Both the position numbers and the translations under genes were made by a program. From assembly GCF_013385985.1 (NCBI RefSeq), contig NZ_JACAOY010000001.1, positions 1 to 43,115 on the forward strand: a stretch of DNA of 43,115 nucleotides, in the 5' to 3' direction. Origin of the DNA: Pseudomonas sp. B6002. GTDB lineage: Bacteria; Pseudomonadota; Gammaproteobacteria; Pseudomonadales; Pseudomonadaceae. Each line of letters starts with the position of its first letter. The first letter of the stretch is position 1. A model generated the notes under the pieces. It was given only the letters and a program-made list of their open reading frames with translations. It searched no databases and was not told the origin of the DNA. Of the stretch, positions 16,111 to 22,840 are shown in pieces.

Positions 16111-16616
16111 TCCAGGCACAGCCGCAGGCAACGGTTGAGGGCGCGGGCCATGTAGTCGCTCACCGAGCGCTGGGATATACCCAGCTCGACCGCGATTTCC
16201 GGGTAGGTCAGGCCATTGAGCTGCGACAACAAAAAGGTCGCCTTGACCTTGGCCGGCAAACCGTCGAGCAAGTGGTCGATGGCCTGCAGGGCTTCGAGCA
16301 TTTGCGCCAGGTCTTCGGGCGAGGGTGCGGTGGAGGTTTCGTCGTTGTCGAGGGCGTCGAGGTAGGCGCGCTCCAGGTCCCGGCGACGCCACAGCTGGTA
16401 CATCAGGCGCTGGGCAATGGTGGTGAGCAAGGCACGGGGTTGCCGGATCGGCATCACACCCGGCGAACTCAAGAGTTGGACAAAGGTGTCGGCGGCGATG
16501 TCTTCGGCGTGCGCACGGGAGTCGAGATGACGGTGCAAACGGCTGCACAGCCAGTCGTAATGACTGCGGAACAATCCGCCCACGTAATCGCTGTGAGAAG
16601 TGTCGGCGCCGGACAT
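16107..16616 (-). CDS. FecI-like ECF RNA polymerase sigma factor
   Basis: A 169-residue ECF sigma factor. Region 2 is at about 20-55 (LCSRLHRHLDSRAHAEDIAADTF) and region 4 at about 115-165 (LPAKVKATFLLSQLNGLTYP, then ELGISQRSVSDYM). It resembles the iron-starvation sigma factors that work with FecR and a TonB transducer, and both partners are adjacent. I see no clear Fur box upstream (16617-16724), so the usual iron control is not evident. Likely targets are the receptor and the desaturase operon, judged from the shared 31-base element. Confidence 0.92.
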   Translation of the reverse strand: MSGADTSHSDYVGGLFRSHYDWLCSRLHRHLDSRAHAEDIAADTFVQLLSSPGVMPIRQPRALLTTIAQRLMYQLWRRRDLERAYLDALDNDETSTAPSPEDLAQMLEALQAIDHLLDGLPAKVKATFLLSQLNGLTYPEIAVELGISQRSVSDYMARALNRCLRLCLE

Positions 16617-16724
16617 AGTGGCTCCATTTGAGTAGGTTGCGCGTTATGTCCGGTGTTCCGGTGGAGCGATCCTAGCAAGGCGACTTATTCTTTAATAATA
16701 TTTAAAAGGTATTTTTATATAACC
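16617..16724. other. AT-rich intergenic stretch upstream of the sigma-factor gene
   Basis: The stretch 16682-16724 is nearly all A and T, in sharp contrast with its surroundings. It lies between the end of the PhnD-like gene and the sigma gene and probably holds the sigma-gene promoter. No convincing Fur box or terminator was found. Confidence 0.4.
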
Positions 16725-17516
16725 TTATTGAAGTACCGAGTAGCCAGCGCTGGCGGCTTGCTGTTGATAGTCCAGCAGCACCTGATAGTCGTCTTCGCTG
16801 GCCGGGAGCACCTCCTGCACGCCCAGGGTTTCAACCACCTGCGGCAAATCCTGCAGCGCCTGGTTCATCGCCTGGCGAATCGTGGCGACCTGTTCATCGC
16901 TCAAACCCAGCGGGCCGATATAAGGCAAGGTCGGGCTGGGCGCGCTACGGGTGATGAGGCGCAGCCCCGCCACGTCCTGCGGGGCGAAACGGGCCAGGTA
17001 GTCGTAGGTCACGCTGTCGATGGCGGCGAGGTCGGCGCGGTTTTCCCGCAGCCAGCGCAGGCTCTCGCGGTGCGCGCCGCTGATGCCGACGCTGGCGAAG
17101 AAGCGGCCATCGCGCTGCAACGGCGCGAGGCGTTCGCGCAGCAGGTTCATGCCGCTGTTGGAATCATGGCCATTGATCACGCCACGGCTGTCGTAGAACT
17201 GCGCCAGGCTGGTACGCGGGTTGTCGTCGCGGGTCAGCAGCAGGCTGCAATGTTCTCCGCCGCTGCTGTGGGGCAACTCGTAGCGCGGGCGGCCGATGAC
17301 GCGGACCCTGCCGCGCAACTGGGTCATCAGCGGGTAGCCGCAGGTTTGTGTGACGAGCAGTTCGGAGGCGAGCCACAGGCCGTGCAGGTCAAGGTGGTCG
17401 GCGTTGCGGCGGCTAAGGCCGAGCCGTTCAAGAATACGTGCCAGCCACTGCTGGTTGGCCTGGTGTATGTGATCCGGCGCGACGTACATCAGCAGCTCGG
17501 CGTAATGCTCACTCAT
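16725..17516 (-). CDS. PhnD-like phosphate/phosphonate-binding-fold protein without signal peptide
   Basis: A 263-residue protein with the type 2 periplasmic-binding fold of PhnD-like proteins. Visible elements are LLVTQTCGYPL, FYDSRGVINGHDSNSGMNLL, VGISGAHRESLRWL and ADLAAIDSVTYDYL. PhnD relatives bind phosphonate or phosphite in the periplasm. This one starts MSEHYAELLMYV with no signal peptide or lipobox, and no alternative upstream start supplies one, so it is probably cytoplasmic. It follows the desaturase gene by nine bases and is almost certainly co-transcribed. Its job is unknown; a sensory or ligand-carrying role is possible. Confidence 0.8.
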   Translation of the reverse strand: MSEHYAELLMYVAPDHIHQANQQWLARILERLGLSRRNADHLDLHGLWLASELLVTQTCGYPLMTQLRGRVRVIGRPRYELPHSSGGEHCSLLLTRDDNPRTSLAQFYDSRGVINGHDSNSGMNLLRERLAPLQRDGRFFASVGISGAHRESLRWLRENRADLAAIDSVTYDYLARFAPQDVAGLRLITRSAPSPTLPYIGPLGLSDEQVATIRQAMNQALQDLPQVVETLGVQEVLPASEDDYQVLLDYQQQAASAGYSVLQ

Positions 17517-17525
17517 GGTTTTGTC

Positions 17526-18455
17526 TCACGCAAAAGGATGCCGGGGGCTGTCGATGGCCTTGAGGCCGTGACGGCTGATCAACTGGCCATAGCCCTGCAC
17601 CAGGAACCCACCGCTGCGGGCCACCCACTGCTCGCGGCGCGCGCGATACACCGCGGGCAGCAAATACCAGGGCAGTTTCGGCAAGTCGTGGTGCACCAGG
17701 TGCAGGTTGTTGTTGAGGAACAACCAGGTCCACGGCCAGGACGCTTCGTTGAGCACGGTGCGCTGTTCCGGTTGCGGGTGTGGGCGGTGTTCATAGTAGG
17801 AACGGATCGACGCCAGCGACAAGGCTGGCACGCTGACCAGCAGCAGGTAGTGCAGCACCGACAAGGCGCTGTAGTGGGCGATGAAGCTGAGCATTAGTAC
17901 GGTGACGGCGCCGTGGCACAGCCACATCGGCCATACCTGCGGCAGGCGTTGCCACTCATGGCGGGCCAGCCGGCCAATCGCCAACGGAGCGGCCAACAGG
18001 AAACGGCCGAGCACGGTCTTGGTCAGCCAATGTACACCACGCTCGAACAATGAGCTGCTGTCCCATTGGGCTTGCTTGAGGTATCGGCTTTCCGGGTCGA
18101 TGCCCGGCAGCGTGAGGTCTTCGTCGTTGTGGTGCAGCAGGTGGCTGTCGCGGTACAGCGTATAGGGGTACCACACGGCAAACGGGGCGTAGCCGAGCAG
18201 TTTGTTCACGAACAGCGAACGGGTGGGATGGCCATGGAGCAGTTCGTGTTGCACCGACAGCCACAGCGTCACCAGCGGGATCAGCAACAAGGTGCTCAGC
18301 CACAGGCCCAGCCAATGGCTGGCGAACATCACGCTGAACCAGCCGGCATAGACGCCGATGATCAGCAGCCAGGTCGGCCATTCGGTGCGTACGGTAAAAC
18401 GTTGCGCCAGGGCTTCGATTTCCCGGCGTTGGGTCAGATCAAGGTAGTTGGCCAT
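17526..18455 (-). CDS. Fatty acid desaturase-family membrane di-iron enzyme
   Basis: A 309-residue integral-membrane protein with the three histidine boxes of acyl desaturases and hydroxylases: HELLHGH (about 71), HLLHHNDED (about 105) and NLHLVHHDLPKLPWY (about 250). Hydrophobic helix pairs lie before box 1 and between boxes 2 and 3. Such enzymes use a di-iron centre and O2 to desaturate or hydroxylate acyl chains or related lipids. It heads an operon with the PhnD-like gene. The upstream 31-base element matches that of the TonB receptor, which links it to the ECF sigma factor. The substrate is not predictable. Confidence 0.9.
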   Translation of the reverse strand: MANYLDLTQRREIEALAQRFTVRTEWPTWLLIIGVYAGWFSVMFASHWLGLWLSTLLLIPLVTLWLSVQHELLHGHPTRSLFVNKLLGYAPFAVWYPYTLYRDSHLLHHNDEDLTLPGIDPESRYLKQAQWDSSSLFERGVHWLTKTVLGRFLLAAPLAIGRLARHEWQRLPQVWPMWLCHGAVTVLMLSFIAHYSALSVLHYLLLVSVPALSLASIRSYYEHRPHPQPEQRTVLNEASWPWTWLFLNNNLHLVHHDLPKLPWYLLPAVYRARREQWVARSGGFLVQGYGQLISRHGLKAIDSPRHPFA

Positions 18456-18505
18456 CGGCAGCTCAGAGCAGGTGTTTCCTGCTCTGTGCAGCGAGGCCGG
18501 AAAAT

Positions 18506-18536
18506 CTTGCAGATCATTTGGTTCTAAGCTTGGAAC
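18506..18536 (-). promoter_or_regulatory. Shared upstream element 2 (desaturase operon), candidate ECF promoter
   Basis: Read on the minus strand this is GTTCCAAG, five bases, then AACCAAATGATCTGCAAG. It aligns without gaps to the element upstream of the TonB receptor (25 of 31 identical). It starts directly after the stop codon of the small lysine-rich gene and lies about 50 bases before the desaturase ATG. Confidence 0.55.
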
Positions 18537-18653
18537 TCAATGGCCGAACAAGCCGGTTTCGGATTTCTTGGCTTTCTTGTCGGCGCGTTTTCCATCGGCG
18601 GTCTTGGCCGGTTTCTTCTTCGCGGCTTTCTTTGAATCCATACCTTTGGCCAT
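18537..18653 (-). CDS. Small lysine-rich protein (38 residues)
   Basis: A 38-residue reading frame beginning MAKGMDSKKAAKKKPAK and ending SETGLFGH. It has GTGGAG eight bases before the ATG. About a third of the residues are lysine, and Ala-Lys repeats recall histone H1-like tails, so nucleic-acid binding is possible but unproven. Codon use is GC-rich and plausible. It lies just upstream of the desaturase promoter element, on the same strand. I do not recognise a named family. Confidence 0.6.
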   Translation of the reverse strand: MAKGMDSKKAAKKKPAKTADGKRADKKAKKSETGLFGH

Positions 18654-18748
18654 GATGCGTACTCCACGTGCAGGGGATGTAGCACTGGGTATACCACCTA
18701 TTGGGCGGCAGAAGGCGCTTATAATCCCCGCCCCTTCACAACGCCTGT

Positions 18749-19222
18749 ATGACCACCATGCCTGAATTGACCCTGGAACTGCTGGCAGAGCCTCTGTGGC
18801 CGCTGCTGAACAAGTTTTATCGCAGCCACGACTCGTCGATGAAAGCCCTCAAGGGCGGGCGTTTGTGGGTGGCGCGGGAAAGCGAGATTGTCGCCGGGCT
18901 GTGCCTGACCCCGGTGGTCGGCGGGCAGTGGCTGACCCCGGTGGTCGGCGGGCAGTGGCTGACCGGTGTGTTCGTGGCCCCCACCTATCGCGGCCAGGGC
19001 CTGGCGGCGCGCTTGATCCGCCAGGCGGTGGCATCGAGTGAAGGCACGGTGTGGCTGCTGTGCCATCCGGACCTTGAGGGGCTTTATCAGCGCATGGGGT
19101 TCAGCCAGCAAACGCTATTGCCTCAATCCTTGAGCGAGCGGCTGGTGCGCTACAAGCGCAACAAGCCGATGATCGCCATGGGCTTAGAACCGTTGGTGAG
19201 GTCGACCTTCGATAATGTGTGA
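18749..19222 (+). CDS. GNAT-family N-acetyltransferase
   Basis: A 157-residue acetyltransferase. The acetyl-CoA motif A reads VFVAPTYRGQGLAARLI (about 74-90), with the R-G-Q-G-L loop that holds the pyrophosphate. Motif B lies around LLCHPDLEGLYQRMGF. The strand just before motif A contains a perfect tandem duplication, LTPVVGGQW twice (53-70), from a 27-bp DNA repeat. The start could be ATG 18749 or 18758; neither has a strong ribosome-binding site. The substrate is unknown. Confidence 0.85.
   Translation: MTTMPELTLELLAEPLWPLLNKFYRSHDSSMKALKGGRLWVARESEIVAGLCLTPVVGGQWLTPVVGGQWLTGVFVAPTYRGQGLAARLIRQAVASSEGTVWLLCHPDLEGLYQRMGFSQQTLLPQSLSERLVRYKRNKPMIAMGLEPLVRSTFDNV
18905..18958 (+). repeat. 27-bp perfect tandem duplication inside the GNAT gene
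   Basis: Unit 1 is 18905-18931 and unit 2 is 18932-18958, identical at every base. A third copy begins (CTGACC) and then diverges. The duplication is in frame and adds nine residues just before the acetyl-CoA-binding strand. Confidence 0.95.
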
Positions 19223-19281
19223 TCAGCCGGTGGAGGGCCCATGCTAGCCTCGACGGCACAGTGGCCCCAAACAGGACGATC

Positions 19282-20100
19282 ATGAACAAGACGCTTGCAG
19301 CCCTCTCCCTCACCGCCCTCCTCGCCCCGGCCATGAGCCACGCAGCCGACGCACCGATCAGCGCCAAGCAATACGCCAGCGTGCTCGCCGGCACCTGGCG
19401 CGACCCGGCCAACAGTGCGCGTGATGTTTATCGCCACCCGCAACAGACCCTGGAATTCTTTGGCCTGGGCGCCAAACAGACGGTGATAGAAATCACCCCG
19501 GGGGGCGGCTGGTACAGCGAAGTGCTGGCGCCGCTGCTCAAGGACCACGGGCATTACATTGCCGCCGTGCAGGCAGCCAGCGTCAGTACCTACGCGCGCA
19601 CGTCCGAAGAGAACCTGAAGAAGAAATTCGCCGCCGCCCCTGCACAGTACGCCAAGGCTCAGGTGGTGGAGTTTGATCCCAAGGCGCCAGTGTTCGGCAA
19701 GCCGGCGTCGGCCGATGCCGTGCTGACCTTTCGTAATGTGCATAACTGGGTAGAAGCCGGCACCGCGCCGGCCACCTTCAGCGCGTTCTATCAGGTGCTG
19801 AAACCGGGTGGCGTGCTGGGTGTGGAAGACCACCGGGCCAAGGACGGGGCGGACCTGGAGGCCATCAAGGACAGCGGCTACCTGACCACCGCCCAGGTGG
19901 TGAAGCTGGCCACCGATGCCGGGTTCAAGTTGGCGGGGCAAAGCGAGGTGAATGCCAACCCGAAGGACACCAAGGACTATGCCGGTGGCGTGTGGACTTT
20001 GCCACCGACGTTGCGATTGGGTGAGCAGGACAAGGCCAGGTATGTGGCGATTGGTGAGTCGGACCGGATGACGTTGCGGTTTGTGAAGCCCGCCCAATAA
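19282..20100 (+). CDS. Exported SAM-dependent methyltransferase-like protein
   Basis: A 272-residue protein with a signal peptide (MNKTLAALSLTALLAPAMSHAADA) followed by a class I methyltransferase fold: VIEITPGGGWYSEVLAPLL as motif I, ADAVLTFRNVHNW as motif IV, and VLKPGGVLGVEDHR as the usual post-IV strand. This matches the COG4798 group of predicted methyltransferases. An exported protein would not have SAM in the periplasm, so either the activity or the location is unusual. The start at 19282 has AGGA upstream and gives the signal peptide; the frame to 19219 adds an unlikely N-terminus. Confidence 0.85.
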   Translation: MNKTLAALSLTALLAPAMSHAADAPISAKQYASVLAGTWRDPANSARDVYRHPQQTLEFFGLGAKQTVIEITPGGGWYSEVLAPLLKDHGHYIAAVQAASVSTYARTSEENLKKKFAAAPAQYAKAQVVEFDPKAPVFGKPASADAVLTFRNVHNWVEAGTAPATFSAFYQVLKPGGVLGVEDHRAKDGADLEAIKDSGYLTTAQVVKLATDAGFKLAGQSEVNANPKDTKDYAGGVWTLPPTLRLGEQDKARYVAIGESDRMTLRFVKPAQ

Positions 20101-20121
20101 GCCGACTGAACACAAAACCAA

Positions 20122-20210
20122 TGTGGGAGCTGGCTTGCCTGCGATAGCGTTCTGACAGTCACCGTTGCAGCGACTGACAGACCGCTATCGCAGGCAAGCC
20201 AGCTCCCACA
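20122..20210. repeat. REP pair, TGTGGGAGC type
   Basis: Inverted arms TGTGGGAGCTGGCTTGCCTG and complement, between convergent genes (methyltransferase-like and def). This is a different REP class from those in the first 15 kb. Confidence 0.9.
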
Positions 20211-20236
20211 GTTTTGATCGGTGTTGTGTCAGAGGG

Positions 20237-20776
20237 TCAGTCGTCGGCACTGGGGTCCATGTCAGGGAACATCACTTCGATAAAGCCGAACTTGCTGAAG
20301 TCGGTGATCCGCGACGGGTACAACCGGCCGATCAGGTGGTCGCATTCATGCTGCACCACCCGCGCATGAAAGCCGTCGGCGATGCGCACAATCGGCTCGC
20401 CCTTGGGGTCGAAGCCTTCGTAGCGAATCTGCTGGTAGCGGTTCACGGCGCCACGCAGGCCCGGCACCGACAGGCAACCTTCGTAACCCTCTTCCAGCAC
20501 CGGGCTCAGCGGCGTGATCAACGGGTTGATCAGGATGGTCTGCGGCACCGGAGGCGCGTCCGGGTAGCGTTCGCTGGCTTCGAAACCAAAGATCACCAGC
20601 TGCAGATCAACGCCGATCTGCGGCGCGGCCAGGCCGACGCCGCCCACGTGTTCCATGGTCTGGAACATGTCATCGATCAATTGCCACAGCTCGGGGCTGT
20701 CGAACATTTCCGGGGGGACCGGTGGCGCAATGCGCAGCAGGCGCTCGTCGCCCATTTTCAGGATTTCACGGATCAT
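20237..20776 (-). CDS. def: Peptide deformylase
   Basis: A 179-residue metalloenzyme that removes the formyl group from the N-terminal methionine of new proteins. All three catalytic motifs are intact: GVGLAAPQ (about 46-53), EGCLSVPG (about 97-104, cysteine metal ligand) and QHECDHL (about 142-148, two histidine ligands and the catalytic Glu). It lies three bases after the YihY gene and shares its transcript. Because it is not beside fmt, the usual partner of the main def, it is probably a second deformylase copy. Confidence 0.95.
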   Translation of the reverse strand: MIREILKMGDERLLRIAPPVPPEMFDSPELWQLIDDMFQTMEHVGGVGLAAPQIGVDLQLVIFGFEASERYPDAPPVPQTILINPLITPLSPVLEEGYEGCLSVPGLRGAVNRYQQIRYEGFDPKGEPIVRIADGFHARVVQHECDHLIGRLYPSRITDFSKFGFIEVMFPDMDPSADD

Positions 20777-20779
20777 CGA

Positions 20780-21730
20780 TCAGACTTCATCGGTAGTGGG
20801 CTTGGAATGGTCACGGCCGAGGCCTGAGACGTGTTGTTTTTCATCCGTGTCGGCGTGCTCATCAAAATCCTTCTCGCCAGGGTCCTTGCCTTCGACCGAC
20901 ATGTGTTCGATCACGGCATTCATCTCCGCGCCGAGCAGCAGCACGGCGGCAGAAATATAGAAGTACAGGAGCAGGACGATGATCGCACCGATACTGCCAT
21001 ACATGGCGTTGTAGTCGGCGAAGGTTTTGACGTAGTAGCCAAAGCCAAGGGAGGCGACGATCCACACCACCACGGCCAGCACCGAGCCCGGAGTGATAAA
21101 GCGGAATTTCTGCTTCACGTCGGGCATCACGTAATACATGAGGGCCACGGCGAACATCAGCAAGATCACAATCAGCGGCCAACGCAGGATGGTCCACAGC
21201 GTGACCACGATATCCTGCATACCGATTTGCCCCGCCAGCCATTCCATCACCTGCGGGCCGAGCACCATCAGCGCGGCGGCGGCCAGCAACATGCCCGCGA
21301 TTCCAACGGTGTAGAACACCGAGAGCGGAAAACGCTTCCAGATCGGCCGGCCCTCGACCACGTCATACGCGGCATTCATTGCGCTCATCATCAGGCGCAC
21401 GCCCGCCGAGGCGGTCCACAGGGCAATCACGATACCCACCGAGAGCAGGCCGCCCTTGGATTGCTGCAACTGGTCGATCACCGGGTTGACCTGCTCCAGG
21501 GCCTGGGGCGGCAGTACCAGCTCCGACTGCATGCGCAGCCAGCTGAAAAAGTCCGGCAGGCGCAGGAAACCGATCAGGGCGATCAAGAACAGCAGGAAGG
21601 GAAACAGGGAGAACAGCATCTGGTAGGCCAGTGCCGAGGCATAGGTGGGCATCTCGTCATCGACGAACTCTTTGACGGTGCGCACCAGCACCTGGTGCAG
21701 CTTGAGGCCTTGCAGTACCGGAAAGATCAT
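20780..21730 (-). CDS. YihY/BrkB-family inner-membrane protein
   Basis: A 316-residue protein with about six membrane helices, typical of the YihY (formerly called ribonuclease BN) family. Signatures are YASALAYQMLFSLFPFLLFL near the start and IVVLLLYFYISAAVLLLGAEMNAV late in the protein. The tail after about residue 275 is long, charged and acidic. AAAGGAG precedes the ATG. The gene runs into def with a three-base gap. The molecular function of the family is not settled. Confidence 0.9.
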   Translation of the reverse strand: MIFPVLQGLKLHQVLVRTVKEFVDDEMPTYASALAYQMLFSLFPFLLFLIALIGFLRLPDFFSWLRMQSELVLPPQALEQVNPVIDQLQQSKGGLLSVGIVIALWTASAGVRLMMSAMNAAYDVVEGRPIWKRFPLSVFYTVGIAGMLLAAAALMVLGPQVMEWLAGQIGMQDIVVTLWTILRWPLIVILLMFAVALMYYVMPDVKQKFRFITPGSVLAVVVWIVASLGFGYYVKTFADYNAMYGSIGAIIVLLLYFYISAAVLLLGAEMNAVIEHMSVEGKDPGEKDFDEHADTDEKQHVSGLGRDHSKPTTDEV

Positions 21731-21856
21731 AGCGTCTCCTTTCGCCGCAAAAAGGTTGAGTTCAGTGGGCGACTCAGGGGCCGTTTTCTACATCAAGGTA
21801 GCCTATTTGGCGACCTTGAAACAATTTCGAAACTTTAGCGGTAACAGATGACATAA

Positions 21857-21882
21857 AAACGGCCATCCGTGGATGGCCGTTT
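21857..21882 (-). terminator. Rho-independent terminator of the CsbD gene
   Basis: Perfect 12-base arms (AAACGGCCATCC / GGATGGCCGTTT) with a 2-base loop, followed by T residues on the minus strand, 20 bases after the CsbD stop codon. Confidence 0.8.
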
Positions 21883-21901
21883 GCACTGCTGGAAAGCACA
21901 C

Positions 21902-22087
21902 TTATTTGGTGGCTTTTTTCACAGCGTCCTTGGTGTCGCCAATCGCTTTTTCGACTTGGCCTTTCTTTTCCTGCACCACGCCTTCAGCGCGCAGTTTGTC
22001 GTTGCCGGTGACTTTGCCGACGCCTTGCTTGATGTTGCCGACGGCTTCGTCTTTCAAACCTTTTGCCTTATCCGCTGTGCTGCCCAT
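21902..22087 (-). CDS. CsbD-family stress protein
   Basis: A 61-residue hydrophilic protein with the CsbD pattern: [38 protein letters not shown], then an Ala/Lys-rich tail. Relatives are abundant stress-induced proteins (general stress or RpoS response) of unknown mechanism. The start MGSTADK at 22087 has GGAGA upstream; the longer open frame adds a poor N-terminus. A strong terminator follows. Confidence 0.9.
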   Translation of the reverse strand: MGSTADKAKGLKDEAVGNIKQGVGKVTGNDKLRAEGVVQEKKGQVEKAIGDTKDAVKKATK

Positions 22088-22286
22088 GGTATTTCTCCAG
22101 AAGAACAATCAAGGGTTTTGGTCATTACCTAGAGATTGACCCGAGGCCGTTCGGCAGAGTTTCAATTATTTTCACGCGGCATTTCATCGCCGGCCGCAGG
22201 TTTGGCTTTATGTTTTGCAGCCAACCCACGAGAATGCCCGGCACATTCAGGCTATAACGCTGAATAACAGATCCCGTAGGAAGGTT

Positions 22287-22664
22287 ATGAAACTCAATAA
22301 AGCACAGGCCATCGCCCGCAGAAACACCGAACTGGGCGGTGCCGTACTCGGCGTCAACAACTGCCACTTCACCGACCTGGACCGCAAACGCAACATCTGG
22401 TGGTTCGACCTGCCGGTGGGCCGTATCGCGATTGGCCAGTACGAGTGGATCCACCTGTTGATGCACAACGCCGAGACCGACCAGTTGCTGCACCTGAAGG
22501 TGCCGACGGTGTTCCTGCGCGAGAAGCTCGAAGGCCTGGTGGTGCGCAATGCGGGCAAGCGCAAGCCGGAGATCACCCTGGAGCTGAGCGCGGACAAGGA
22601 TTCGTTCCTCAAGGACGTGCGCCCGGCTGGCGCCGGTGTCAGCTTCGCGCAGTTTTCCCTGTAA
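22287..22664 (+). CDS. Hypothetical protein
   Basis: A 125-residue soluble protein that I cannot name. It starts MKLNKAQAIARRNTELGGAV and has a mid-part rich in aromatic and charged residues (RKRNIWWFDLPVGRI, YEWIHLLMHN). It ends FAQFSL, with no signal peptide or membrane helix. TAGGAAGG precedes the ATG closely. Coding character is good and the gene stands alone. An ATG further upstream in frame has no ribosome-binding site. No function is proposed. Confidence 0.75.
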   Translation: MKLNKAQAIARRNTELGGAVLGVNNCHFTDLDRKRNIWWFDLPVGRIAIGQYEWIHLLMHNAETDQLLHLKVPTVFLREKLEGLVVRNAGKRKPEITLELSADKDSFLKDVRPAGAGVSFAQFSL

Positions 22665-22681
22665 AAACTCGGTCAAAAAAC

Positions 22682-22771
22682 TGTGGGAGCTGGCTTGCCT
22701 GCGATAGCGATATTTCAGTCACCTGATGTATCGACTGGCAAACCGCTATCGCAGGCAAGCCAGCTCCCACA
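22682..22771. repeat. REP pair, TGTGGGAGC type
   Basis: Inverted arms TGTGGGAGCTGGCTTGCCTG and complement between convergent genes, directly before a bidirectional terminator. Confidence 0.9.
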
Positions 22772-22803
22772 GGGTATGCATTCCAAATCGGAAAATCAGC
22801 AGG

Positions 22804-22839
22804 CCATAAAAAACCCCGCATCAGCGGGGTTTTTTATGG
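22804..22839. terminator. Bidirectional terminator between the hypothetical gene and fadD1
   Basis: Perfect 16-base arms centred on ATCA: CCATAAAAAACCCCGC and its complement. A tract of six A or T flanks each side of the GC stem, so it can end transcription from both convergent genes. Confidence 0.9.
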
Positions 22840-22840
22840 G

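Noticed and set aside
16643-16651. GTTATGTCC upstream of the sigma gene, also present in the receptor promoter element
   Set aside because: Only nine bases are shared and the flanks do not align, so a third promoter copy is not supported.
7709-18653. The all-minus block as a recently acquired genomic island
   Set aside because: No integrase, tRNA end, flanking repeats or clear base-composition shift is visible; the same REP classes are inside and outside the block.
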